Assembly (NCBI GenBank): GCA_028565635.1
Contig: JAOXYB010017020.1
Location: 1 to 18,881 of the forward strand
Direction of reading: 5' to 3'
DNA from: Phoronis ovalis
Taxonomy: Eukaryota; Phoronida; Phoronidae
Length of the DNA: 18,881 nt
In this document: positions 1-17,074 of the stretch, in pieces
Layout of the letters: each line of letters starts with the position of its first letter
How positions within the stretch are numbered: position 1 is the stretch's first letter
The notes under the pieces: generated by a model
Databases searched by the model: none
Seen by the model: the letters and a program-made list of their open reading frames with translations, nothing else
Told to the model about the DNA's origin: nothing
Translations under genes and position numbers: made by a program

Positions 1-141
1 TAACAAACTCAACTTATGTATGTCTTGTGTGCTGTATTACTGTTATATATAGGCATAACAAACTGAACTTACATCTTTTGTACTGTTATATATAGGTATC
101 ACAAACTCAACTTACGTCTTGTATGCTGTATTACGTACTAA
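1..141. repeat. Minisatellite-like tandem repeat, about three copies
   Basis: Three imperfect copies start at positions 1, 56 and 99, each opening with a variant of TAACAAACTCAACTTA. Copies 1 and 2 both end in ACTGTTATATATAGG, and copies 1 and 3 share a GCTGTATTAC block. Unit lengths differ (about 55, 43 and 42+ nt) because copy 2 lacks an internal piece. It may continue upstream of the window. It lies in the presumed first intron of the Ena gene. Confidence 0.75.
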
Positions 142-7728
<7,587 letters not shown>

Positions 7729-9430
7729 AACCACCAAGAAAACGAACAAATCCATTTTACAAATTAGCAGTTTTGAAGCAATGAAAGAGTAGCCTATTTT
7801 ACAGTTATTAAAATAAGATTGTGGTCCACATTGGCTTGGACCTAAAGGAAATTGGGAGCTGTAAATAGAAACTAGTCTATAGTAATGAACTTTAAAAGGA
7901 AGTCTTCCTTCATTACAAAGTGTGTAATATTTAAGATCAAATTCTTATAAGTTGCTTAAACTAAATTGGTTTACTGGACCAATGTTTTACTTTTTTTTAT
8001 TGAAAAAATCTTTATGTGATATAATATGTAGGTAGCCACTGGTTTAATGCGATTATTTCAAATTGAAGCTGTACATTTATGTGCACACTACATTTTTTTC
8101 ATATCGGTCTTGAAAATCACAAAGAACTTGCAAATTTTATTGGGTCAAGTTATTGATAAATCCAGTTATTCCTTTAATTGGTGTTGAAGAGATGCTGATT
8201 TATTTTGGCCACAGAATAAACATGGGTTCTGTAGAAGGATATCCTCATATGATATATTGGAAAAGTTAACCACTTTGGCACCAGTTAAAAGTGGCTTGTG
8301 ATATTGTTTAACTTGCAAAATAGGATAGATGATATATGGCAATTGTAGAATGACCAACAAATATGCTTTCTGCCGAATTCTAAATTTAACTTTTAGTATT
8401 TTCCTGTTGTAATATTTTAATGGAGAATAATGTTTATATGGTGTAAATTGGTAATGTTGGGACATTAGCTGTTAGTATTCTTTTAGCAGTATTCTTATGT
8501 GTGTGTAATGGTCACAACACTTGTGTTAAGTATTAAACTTAAAGTTACTCATGCAGATCAACAATTTTAAACTTTCAAAAAAGATTTTGTAAATGAGGTG
8601 TCATGGTGTTTGTGCCTACCACACCATTGACATGCTTGGTAGCAAATTCTGTTTCCAAAATGTTTGGAATAATTTTTTAATGTTGTCATAGTGACAAGAG
8701 GTCTTGTGGGTACAACAAAATTATTTTGCCTATGTTGTATTAAGCCAAAGAAGTAACACAAACTCATAACTAATTTTTGCTGGTAAAATCCCAGCATACT
8801 TGCTGAAGAAGCATTGCATCCTTTTGCATAAGGGCTTATATTTGTATCTAACCTAAGTATGATATTAACAGAGACTTCATGAAGAATGAATGAAGCATCC
8901 TTACAAAAGTTGCTATGTTGACATAGTGCAGTGCATTTATATTGAAATGTCTGGTGTTTTGTGAGTACTGAGAAGATTTTCTGTTCATTAATTTGATCTT
9001 AGCATCTCTTTTCACTTTGTTTCTATCTGAATGTTATGCTTTGGTGGAAGTTTGATAACTTGTTTCTTAAACAATTCAGATACAATAAAATGATTTAAAA
9101 AATGTCATTTCTGCTTAATATAAAATTTTTCAGCATTCTTTTCATAAACATTTTCATTTATGAAAATCACATTGTGGTATAGTTTCATGAAAGGAAATGT
9201 CATGCAATGGTCTTGGAAATTGTTTTGTCTATTGACCAATATGAATGGTAGCATAAGAACAGGATATGTGTTTCACATTTAAAGTGCTTGCTTATTTGAA
9301 CAAAATAATGATAGTATACTCAAACTTCTGGCATATCTGTGTATGTTTCATATATATTATAATATTGTACAGTTGCAATTTTATATTAAAATGACTATAA
9401 CTATTAATAAAGTTGTTCAAGAAATTATAA
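7729..9430 (+). other. ena: Ena 3' UTR (extent inferred)
   Basis: Non-coding AT-rich sequence after the Ena stop. Canonical AATAAA hexamers occur at 8215-8220, 9084-9089 and 9406-9411. The last is followed by a T/G-rich stretch (TTGCTCTTTTTGG), so cleavage near 9430 is a reasonable distal end. One Pumilio-type TGTAAATA lies at 7860-7867. Open frames on the opposite strand here are AT-rich chance frames with no recognisable family. Confidence 0.55.
9406..9411 (+). terminator. Candidate distal poly(A) signal of Ena
   Basis: AATAAA followed within about 30 nt by TTGCTCTTTTTGG, a plausible downstream element. The hexamers at 8215 and 9084 are alternatives. Choice of site cannot be decided without transcript data. 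Confidence 0.5.
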
Positions 9431-10250
9431 CTTGCTCTTTTTGGAAAGTACTTGGAACAATGGTGGTTACATATTAATGCCATTAGAATTCAACTGTCAT
9501 AGGATTTGTACAGCACTACTTTTGAAGATGTAACAAGCCTTTATTTTGAAGAGTGACATGAAAAGATTGAGGGGGAATTCTATTTCTCAACTTTTATCTT
9601 CAAGAAAGGTATTACATGGTACAGTATAAAATGGCAATTCAAAATTGTTGTATAAGTAACCGGAAAAGAAACGGGGGGGGGGGGGGAAGGATGGATATGT
9701 GCTGTTAATGTCCTCATTACAAATTAAGACGTCACAAACAAAATATCACAGTCGCATTTGCTAGCAAATGATAGTAAGTTCTAAAGTATGACATGGAACT
9801 TTATAGTCTAATGTTTCTGTAAATTCGCTGTTTGAAGAATGACACGTTCATAAGCTAACATGAATGACATGCAAACCCGATTATTTATTTTTAGAAAATG
9901 TAGGTATTATCAGTGTTTTAGTTAACTTCAATTCAGACCACAAGATAAACTGTTTATGAACAAAAGCTGGTTAAAATATTACTACATATTGAAAATACAA
10001 TGATTCACCTTGTTTTATTTTTTAGTTTTCTACGTTGTTATGCACTGTTGCTACATAAAACATGCTAAATATCGACATGTTAATAGTATAATTTTTTGAA
10101 CTTTGCCCCTTTCCAAAACTCCATACAGTGAATGATCTTGCAATTTAAGGTGTGCAATGGCATTCACATAGTGTTTGTTGATCCACTATAGAAATACCTA
10201 AGTAATACCCCCCCCTTCCTGAATACAAAATTAAAATCTTTATCAAAAAA
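9431..10250. other. Convergent intergenic region between Ena and LBR
   Basis: About 0.8 kb between the inferred 3' ends of Ena (+) and LBR (-). It holds a G14 run at 9673-9686, a C8 run at 10208-10215 and the perfect palindrome CATTTGCTAGCAAATG at 9755-9770. No gene or RNA was recognised. Confidence 0.6.
9673..9686 (+). repeat. G14 homopolymer
   Basis: Fourteen consecutive G in an AT-rich setting, preceded by AAAC and followed by AAGGATGG. Length is likely to vary between individuals, or the count may be affected by sequencing. Confidence 0.9.
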
Positions 10251-11016
10251 CTATTTTTATTGCTACTAAGAATACAGAATACATCAAGATATCGTGTTCA
10301 TGGGAAAATTTCTACATGTACAATTTCATTAAAACATTTCACTAAATCAAATGCTATAAATAGCACATACAGAATCAAATACAATTATACTGACATACAA
10401 CATAGTGTATTATTGGACAATAATTAAAATGTGCACATCTAAAAAGTATCTACATTTCTAAATCTTGACGTCAGTTCTAGTCTATATAAAACACATTATT
10501 TACAAATGATTTTAAAAAAAACATCGAAGTATGCATATTCAAGCACCGCACAATTTTGCAAACTAGTTATTAAATTTACTCAATAAATACAGTGCATCTT
10601 TATACAAAACATAGCGAAGCTTCAGCAAAAGAACATGTGGCAATGCAAAGCATATCAAGTGCATTATTTACAATTTAAGCTAAAAGTAGGTTGTCATCGC
10701 CTGTATGCGGAATGTAATTAACGGAGAGGTAGGCTCACCAGGATTACATTATAAAATTCTTTTTTTGACATCTTTGTTCCATTTGATTTTAAAGATTAAA
10801 ATTAAAGCTACACACCATGCAAGAAGGTTTTGATATGCAATCAATTATTTAAATTACATTAAATTTAAGTTTACATGCAAAGAGATGTATTAGTGGGATG
10901 TGGATACTGCAGATTCTAAAATGAATCAGATTACAAAAATATCAGTGAAGTAGGTATGAAAATATATTGAGCAGATATTCCCTTATTTACAATAATGTAC
11001 TAAAATGATATTTGTC
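10240..11016 (-). other. LBR 3' UTR (extent inferred) with four Pumilio-type motifs
   Basis: Non-coding sequence between the LBR stop and the first AATAAA. Read on the minus strand it has TGTAAATA at 10984-10991, 10665-10672 and 10497-10504, and TGTAGATA at 10447-10454. All fit UGUANAUA, the PUF/Pumilio recognition element. A TGACGTCA palindrome sits at 10466-10473. Confidence 0.6.
10256..10261 (-). terminator. Candidate poly(A) signal of LBR
   Basis: AATAAA on the minus strand is the first canonical hexamer after the LBR stop. It is followed on that strand by T-rich and then G8 sequence, a plausible downstream element. This predicts a 3' UTR of about 0.75-0.8 kb. Confidence 0.55.
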
Positions 11017-11177
11017 TTAATATATGTATGGGAATATCCTGTACTGGACTCTTTGCTTATAACGATCCCAGCTTGCTCCATATTTCCTCTGACACATTTG
11101 GTCATCACGGCAAGCACGATGCACAAGCAACACAAAGAGGAAGATGGGGTAGAAGTAAGGAACAACTGAGTTAAATC
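11017..11177 (-). CDS. LBR: LBR last coding exon: last membrane helix and C-terminal signature
   Basis: Encodes residues 533-585 and the TAA stop. It reads [20 protein letters not shown], a membrane segment entering the second family signature, then [19 protein letters not shown] and [13 protein letters not shown], the invariant C-terminus. The catalytic-region Arg553 is kept, but the human RE-ARDE pattern reads RA-CRDD, and the usual VPYRI is VQYRI. Acceptor TTTTTTTCAG. Confidence 0.96.
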
Positions 11178-14100
11178 CTGAAAAAAACAACACTAAGAGT
11201 TATTATTCCCATATAAAATAGTCCAGTGGACTCATGGTTGTATTTCCACAACCATTGTGTTTCAGCAGGCGTGATTTTAATGTAATTGGCGAGATGCTTC
11301 TGCGTATAGTCAATAAACCAGACAAGACAAGTAATACTACAACCGCATCTAACTATTGTTTATTATAGTGACAACCTAACAATCCACCATTTACCTCAGT
11401 AATTCCCTTATTTCCTAAAGCCAGATACTAAGTTTGCTATCACAGAATTAAACAAATCAAAATAGTAGAGGTAAAATGCCAGAAGGAGTGAGGGATGAAA
11501 GTGTGAGGATATCAGTTACAATGAGGGACAATGTGAGGCACTGATGTACTAAACGTATTAACAGATTTAAAGATTGTTTAAGAGGGCTAAACTTTTTATT
11601 TGTACTCAGTACTCACCACAAGGCAATGACCATGCCAAGGCCATGATGAGATCTCCAAGATAATTGGGATGTCTACACAAACCCCACCAACCAGACAGCA
11701 ACAGACGTCGTCCTGTAGAGGTTGGCATACTTTCCAAATCTACAGAAAAAATAAAGAAATGATAATATAAGGCAATTCTGGACACATCGGTCATATCAAA
11801 TGACTTAAAATCAATGAAAAATCATACATTATATGGGAATTGTGCTTGAAGATGGCATTATGGCCATGGAGTTACAAGTAAAATCTAATACAAAAAAATG
11901 CCTGAAACAGATGCATTATATGGCGCTCATAAAACTTTTTCTCAATTTGATTGTGAGAGAATAAGCATGTGGAAATTACAACTTACGAGCTAATGCAGGG
12001 TTGTACGGATTCTTGCGGAATTCATTCTTTTGCGAGTTTGATCCACGGAAGATCCAATAACCAATTACTACAAATGAACAAATACATTATTAGTGATCAA
12101 AACAAACTGATCATAAACAAATATTCAATGTAAAATAAATACCGCATAAATAAAGGAAGAGTACTATTATTAAGCTGTTGCATTAAAGTATAGGGATACT
12201 ATGCATACTTATGTAAGTGCCAGTGGACAGGATATATAATTTGCTCCTACATGCAGTTGTTTTACTTTTTGTACAAAATGAAAAAGGAGCCACTACTGCA
12301 TATAAACATAAACAGACCTCTTGTTGTTGAATATTATGTGTAAAGTTAACCTACAGTTAAAAGTCATTTTTTATGTGTACATATTACTGCAAAAGAAATT
12401 TTTCAATTCTCAATAATGTAGAACTTACAAAAGAGGAAGACAAATCCAGCAAGTGTGTATGGAGATAGGTTTTGTGGTCTATCTACTAGATAGCGTCCCT
12501 GCAGAGAATAGAGGAATGGTACCCACACCAGATCTCCATATGCCAACATAAAACCAAAGCCATCATGAGTGATATCCATTGTGGTCAGGATGGAGGACTA
12601 CAATTGAAAATGATGTACTATGTAAATTTATTATATACTGTAAAAAACTACCAATGAAGAATTTTTAGTTGTGTTTCAGGACCATGACTTTTTCATAGAG
12701 ATAAACCCAATTTTTTAGCCAAATGATAATTATTCAGCCTTTATAAAAAAATTACATGAACCTACCTCAAACCACAATGCGTCCAATACATACAAAGCTT
12801 GCATGCCAGCAACAGCTAGAAGTGCAGTGTCTGGTTTTCCACGAGTTATACACTCCTGAGTAACAAACACACCATTGATAACAACCCAACCAATCAGTCC
12901 TGGACGCATCTCAAAGAAAAACTTCAGATCAAAACTACGAATCCGTGGATTCAACTCGCGGCCCATGAAGAAATCATAGATAAAATTGCCTAAAATACAT
13001 TAATGCAAATAATATGAACTTAAGTAATAACTTTACACAGCAGCCTTAATCGTCAAAATTTATGTTAAATGGTTTACTGGGGATGGGAAGTTAGAAAACG
13101 TTCGAGTATTGGCAAATGTAATTTTTATTTACTTTTCAAGGAACTGTTTTTATAATTCATGTCTGTGATATTACTTCAGTACCAGTGAGACAGAAAAACA
13201 TCGTCTCTTGAGCTGAAAAACAGTACCACAAAAAACATATCCTTTATGAGAATACCTTATATAACTTACCACTGCTTCCAGCAGCTGATCTAGCACTAGC
13301 TGGAATATGACGAGCTCTGATGTACAGGTAGATGCTGAGCAAGAAAGCAAAAGCACAGGCGGCTGAGGCAAATTGGATGAACTTGTCATAAACGATCGTG
13401 ACTGGATAGTCCTTGTAGACGAGGACGCTTAGAGCAAAACAGGTCAAGAAAAAGGCAAGAAAACCTACAATTAAATACATAATATAACGATAAGCATGTC
13501 ACATACTCTGTGTCACCCTGCAATTAGTCAGTTATTATTAAAGTTTTAGTGGGATGTTAAAACAGGTTTTATCATCATGAGTGATATAATGCCTAACAGG
13601 ATTCAAAATTTTGTGATGTGTTGTTTTTAGAAATTTTTTGCTTTGCGAATCACAAATCAACAACCCCTCGTACTGCATAGCTGAAACTTTGCATAAATAT
13701 TGCTTACATACATAGGTAGAAATTGGTATCTCAGATTTTTGTAATTTTACACTGTTCAAAAAATATGAATTCTTAGTTTCGTCACCTCAATTTTTTTTCC
13801 TGATATATTAACTTTCAAAATTCATATATGTTAACAAAGTTAAATTTTAAAAATCAGAGACACAGTTTTGTAGTTATATATGTAAAGATTATTTGTGCAA
13901 AGTTTCAACTATATAGCTTTAGAGGTTTTTGACTTATATTCTTTTGAACTTTAAATTTGAAACATTTTAGGTTTCAACTCAATATGTTATCCATACAAGT
14001 CACACGATCTACTCAGAGAAAACAAAATTGCAGATTTAAAAAGTTGTATCCTTTAAAATATGTAAACTTTTGTCATTTAATTAGCGAAAATGTAACATAA

Positions 14101-17074
14101 AGCGGCAGTGTGAATAAATTGTGCCAAACAATAATCACTACCTTAAACAACCCTAAAAACTATTGCATACCTTCCAAACAGCTTACATTAGATTTCTTAA
14201 CCGCATTATTTTTAATGAAAGAAAGGTGATCTTTTTTTAAATGATGTTTTTCTATTTTACAGCAGATACTATATTTGTCATTAAAATAAAATCAAGTATT
14301 TAAATTTTTTAAAATAACTAAAACATGATACATGTATTCAGAGAAAATAAAAACAACTAGGCAAACAGATGTAACACATAAGGTAATACTTCAGTATGCA
14401 ATTTTCCTCATATTACAAAAGACTCAAGTTAACACACCGTTACATCTGTACTTGAGCCTCCTGCCAGTTCTCAGTGGTTGTCCATCTATTACACGACCAA
14501 AGGGCATGTTGGCCAGAATAGCTTGGAACACTACCCAACCTATGAACAATCCTGTTGCCTGAACATCAAAATACGACTTGATATCCTGGGGGATCAGTGG
14601 CAGTGCAGCAAGATTGCATTCCTTCTGTAACACAAGAACATTGTTCATTCATTTGATAACAGTTCTGATAAATATACCTGCTTAGGGTTGTTCCATTAAA
14701 CAGTATGAGAGGGTACTAAAGTCATTATGATTTTGTGGGTACAGAGGTTGTACAAAGCTTCAACTGCGGAGGGAGGGCGAGGAGTAGAAATATTTTTTTT
14801 TGCATTGGCAAGCTGATCTTATAACAATTCCTAGAAAATAAAGTTTGTAACAGTTGCAAAAGTCTTTAAGATTATACACAAGGCAGTGCTCATTTCTTAC
14901 TGAAAATTGTTACATAGTCATGCTTTCCATAGAGTCAATTGTTTCCTCTTGTTTAATTACTCATTAAGAGTTTTCTGTCATACATACCTTGTTACAAGCA
15001 AGAAGAATACCAAACACAGTCATGGGCATGACAAGAATCATAAAACATGCACCAATAGGGCCTCCAAAGTCCCTACTAGGTTCCGCAGGGTACGATTTCT
15101 TACTACTGCTGGTATCGGATTTGCCTTTGTTGTTTTCGTCATATACCTGAAACATAACAAATTACAAAACACATGCAGACTATAGCACTGTACTTATATT
15201 AAATGAATCAATTTAAGTTCATTCATAATTCATAATTTTTAAACAATTTTATAGGTTTAGTTACGTGTAAAGATGATTTGTACAAAGTTTCCTGTAAAGG
15301 GACTTGACCAAAACTTTTTTTACTTAGAATGGACTCTTATCAGTTCATGAGAACTACTTTTAACTTTTTGGACCTTTAAAATGTTTATCGCTCCTTCGTT
15401 TATGAAAATAAGAGAAAGTTACAGTCAAGTAACAATGACAGTATCAATATCACATAACAGGTGAAGCACAGTGTCTGCACTTAATAGAAAACAAAGTTAT
15501 ATATTTGCTCTCAAATAATGATTCCTTACTTTCTGCTCGATCATCGCTTGTATCCTAGCTGAGTGTCTTGTTGGAGTAATTGGAGTGTCAACAAGTTTCT
15601 TAGTGTCTACATCTTTCTTAGTAGATGATCTAGTGGCTGACCGCCCTCGGGAAGGAGTGCGTGCTGGAGAAGGACTTTCCTTTGACTTAGTTCTGGAGGG
15701 AGAACGAGAACGGCCTCTGCTTCGTGAGCGGGATCTTTTCCGTGTTGATGCAGATGAAGATCGGGAAGGAGATTTGGAAGCAGATCGGAACTTGGAGGAG
15801 GACTGAAATGACATTATAAATGCTTGTTAGGGAAATTTCTTTTAATAACCACATAACTGTCCCAATAGCAGTTCTTATTTGTTACATTAAAATAGGTCTG
15901 TACAAAAAAGCTACAAATTCTACAGATCTTAAATGAAAGCAGACAAGATAGTAAAAGCTAATAATTGTATTTGAAATATATGCCTTTAGTCAGTCTTTTC
16001 AAATGAAAAGCACATGTCAAAAAGACCTACACCCAAAATAAGAATACCAAAATTAGTTAAATTAAAGGGTACAGTATCACTCACAAAATGAATACCATGG
16101 ATGTGCAGAAAATTTACAAATAGAGTTTCCAAAAAAATGTATGAAATTCTACCTACATGTCTCATATTCCAAAAGGAACTGGCACTAGGTGATTGATATT
16201 TGTAAGTTAAAATGTGGTCTGATGTTCACCTGACAATCCAAGCTGATTATACATGGGGAGATAACCAAGCAAGATCAAAACACTACATCACTGATTAGAC
16301 TACTTAGTACTCACTAGTAAGTAGTGATGGCACACTCCTTATTAATACTATTCATAAAATTGAGAACAAAAAGATGCAAAACTTGAAAGTTATAATTTAG
16401 AACTTGTTTTGTAACTGTGTTATACACTCAATCTGACACTGTGTTATACACTCATTACAAATCACTATTTTATATAATATACATAATAGTGCATAGCCTA
16501 TTTCTTGCGGTGTTACAATTGATTCAAAAGCATGTCACTGTCACATCTATATTTCACAATTCACAAACTTACACTAACAAAATCGCTATGTATTTTTTCG
16601 GTTGTTCCATCTTCAAACTCAACTAGATAGTGACCGTGATTATCTTTAATTGTAGCAGGATACCATAGATTACTATGGGGCCATTTGGCAAACACGTTTT
16701 CGCCTTTTTTGTGAGGGAGTCCGGCCATCTGAGCATTCTGTTAGAAAAATGCATGCTTAATGTTCAGGAAACCATGTTATAAATCACTTATCTTACAAGT
16801 TATGGCACAACATGAATTTCTGTATTTAATATCAATCCGGAGTCTTATATATCTGTAACATTATTAGGCTAGTTGTGTTATATTTATATCGAGTGAGCTA
16901 CCAGTGACTTTTAATTTGTAATCCTAATAATGTTCTTATGTCATTAATACACGAAACAATTTTTATAGTACTGCACTGAACTAGCTCCACACAATAAAAT
17001 ACAGAAATTCTGTTTATGCCAGTGCTATTACATTGTTAAGTTTTTCACTTTACCTTTCTAGCTGGGGTTGGCAT
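11017..17074 (-). CDS. LBR: Lamin B receptor / sterol C14-reductase family, spliced, complete coding region
   Basis: LBR is an inner nuclear membrane protein whose N-terminal Tudor and Arg/Ser regions contact chromatin and lamins, followed by a multi-pass domain homologous to sterol C14 reductases. Coding exons in order on the minus strand: 17074-17054, 16737-16573, 15802-15530, 15146-14988, 14624-14438, 13464-13270, 12989-12766, 12597-12429, 12067-11987, 11739-11617, 11177-11017. The frame closes exactly to 585 residues (human about 615). Both ERG4/ERG24 family signatures are present: [16 protein letters not shown] (334-349) and [18 protein letters not shown] (549-566). Asn517 in HPNYLGD and Arg553 in VHRACRD match the human residues mutated in LBR sterol-reductase deficiency (N547, R583, recalled). 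Position 554 is Ala where human has Glu. The start ATG lies 17 nt after an acceptor. Confidence 0.96.
11178..11616 (-). other. LBR intron, nothing recognised
   Basis: A 439-nt intron from GTGAGT to TTTTTTTCAG, phase 1, no recognisable content. Confidence 0.7.
11617..11739 (-). CDS. LBR: LBR exon: GWWG/HPNYLGD cofactor-region motif
   Basis: Encodes residues 492-533 including [19 protein letters not shown] and [20 protein letters not shown]. This is the most conserved stretch of the sterol reductase family; His515, Asn517 and Asp521 are all kept. Acceptor TTCTGTAG, donor GTGAGT. Confidence 0.96.
11987..12067 (-). CDS. LBR: LBR exon: [19 protein letters not shown] segment
   Basis: An 81-nt exon encoding about residues 465-491, [20 protein letters not shown] then YNPALA. 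It matches human GYVIFRGANSQKNAFRKNP, a cytoplasm/nucleoplasm-facing loop that in reductase homologues contacts NADPH. Phase 1 at both ends. Confidence 0.95.
12068..12428 (-). other. LBR intron, nothing recognised
   Basis: A 361-nt AT-rich intron from GTAAGT to CATTTGTAG, phase 1. No recognisable content. Confidence 0.7.
12429..12597 (-). CDS. LBR: LBR exon: [20 protein letters not shown] segment
   Basis: Encodes residues 409-464. [20 protein letters not shown] aligns with human [20 protein letters not shown], the core membrane helices of the sterol-binding pocket, followed by [12 protein letters not shown] and a further hydrophobic segment. Acceptor CAATTGTAG, donor GTAAGT. Confidence 0.96.
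12766..12989 (-). CDS. LBR: LBR exon: first reductase signature, [11 protein letters not shown]
   Basis: Encodes residues 334-408. It completes [16 protein letters not shown] across the junction and continues with [19 protein letters not shown] and [12 protein letters not shown]. Closely matches human LBR over its whole length. Acceptor TATTTTAG, donor GTAGGT. Confidence 0.96.
13270..13464 (-). CDS. LBR: LBR exon: membrane segments 3-4
   Basis: Encodes residues 269-333. Two hydrophobic stretches are visible: [16 protein letters not shown] and [21 protein letters not shown] polar linker ([15 protein letters not shown]) follows, as in human LBR (LYMRSLKAP...ASSG). Acceptor TTAATTGTAG, donor GTAAGT. 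Confidence 0.93.
13653..13717 (-). repeat. Diverged intronic repeat, copy A
   Basis: Read on the minus strand it contains ATATTTATGCAAAGTTTCAG then CTATGCAG and GGGGTTGTTGATTTG. It aligns with copy B on the plus strand at about two-thirds to three-quarters identity, sharing the core TGCAAAGTTTCA. Confidence 0.6.
13872..13938 (+). repeat. Diverged intronic repeat, copy B
   Basis: Reads TAGTTATATATGTAAAGATT then ATTTGTGCAAAGTTTCAACT and AGAGGTTTTTGACTT. It is inverted relative to copy A in the same intron and direct relative to copy C. Confidence 0.6.
14438..14624 (-). CDS. LBR: LBR exon: second membrane segment and [10 protein letters not shown]
   Basis: Encodes residues 207-268. It holds [20 protein letters not shown] followed by [20 protein letters not shown], matching human [27 protein letters not shown]. 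The donor GTGTGT splits the Gly codon; using it restores NGFLAFF, as in the family's NGFYAF, which decides the junction. Confidence 0.94.
14625..14987 (-). other. LBR intron, nothing recognised
   Basis: A 363-nt phase-0 intron from GTATGT to TGTGTTACAG with no recognisable content. Confidence 0.7.
14988..15146 (-). CDS. LBR: LBR exon: polar stalk and first transmembrane helix
   Basis: Encodes residues 154-206. A charged/serine-rich start ([18 protein letters not shown]) is followed by [20 protein letters not shown], the first membrane helix; human has [20 protein letters not shown] here. This helix is associated with inner nuclear membrane targeting in vertebrates. Phase 0 at both ends. Confidence 0.94.
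15147..15529 (-). other. LBR intron with repeat copy C
   Basis: A 383-nt phase-0 intron from GTAAGG to TTATGTTTCAG. A diverged repeat related to those in intron 13465-14437 lies at 15258-15309 on the plus strand. Confidence 0.65.
15258..15309 (+). repeat. Diverged intronic repeat, copy C
   Basis: Reads TAGTTACGTGTAAAGATGAT then TTGTACAAAGTTTC, aligning with copy B over about 33 nt (TGTAAAGATKATTTGTRCAAAGTTTC, split for length). Similarity may continue weakly for another 80 nt (CTTTTxxACCTTTAAAAT-like). Confidence 0.55.
15530..15802 (-). CDS. LBR: LBR exon: Arg/Ser-rich region
   Basis: A 273-nt exon, phase 0 at both ends, encoding residues 63-153. It is rich in RS dipeptides and SP motifs ([36 protein letters not shown]), as in the vertebrate LBR RS domain, which is phosphorylated by SRPK and CDK1 and binds chromatin and lamin. 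It ends with [20 protein letters not shown], a basic stretch. The acceptor is CATTTCAG, so the upstream in-frame ATG is intronic. Confidence 0.95.
15803..16572 (-). other. LBR intron between Tudor and RS exons
   Basis: A 770-nt phase-0 intron from GTAAGT to TCATTTCAG. It includes a 17-bp direct repeat (ACTGTGTTATACACTCA) at 16414-16430 and 16438-16454. No coding sequence recognised. Confidence 0.65.
16414..16454 (+). repeat. 17-bp direct repeat, 24-nt period
   Basis: ACTGTGTTATACACTCA occurs exactly twice at 16414-16430 and 16438-16454, within an LBR intron. Confidence 0.9.
16573..16737 (-). CDS. LBR: LBR exon: Tudor domain
   Basis: A 165-nt exon, phase 0 at both ends, encoding residues 8-62. 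[20 protein letters not shown] then [20 protein letters not shown] aligns with the human LBR Tudor domain ([38 protein letters not shown]). The Tudor fold in vertebrate LBR helps bind histone H4K20me2 chromatin. Met11 inside the exon (NAQM) is a possible alternative start. Acceptor TTTCTAACAG, donor GTAAGT. Confidence 0.95.
16738..17053 (-). other. First coding-region intron of LBR, nothing recognised
   Basis: A 316-nt phase-0 intron from GTAAAG to TTCTAACAG. Confidence 0.65.

Larger units (their letters stand above)
13465..14437 (-). other. LBR intron with two inverted copies of a diverged repeat
   Basis: A 973-nt AT-rich intron from GTGTGT to TTAATTGTAG, phase 1. It contains repeat copies at 13653-13717 and 13872-13938 in opposite orientation. 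No coding exon recognised. Confidence 0.65.

Noticed and set aside
8166-8465. 99-residue open frame on the minus strand
   Set aside because: It lies antisense in the Ena 3' UTR, has AT-rich chance composition and no recognisable domain or splice context.
9150-9167. Short hairpin ATTTTCAT/ATGAAAAT in the Ena 3' UTR
   Set aside because: An 8-bp AT-rich stem is expected by chance at this composition.
15585-15806. Acidic/Arg-rich open frame opposite the LBR RS exon
   Set aside because: It is the complement of the RS repeats; the minus-strand frame has correct splice sites and matches LBR.
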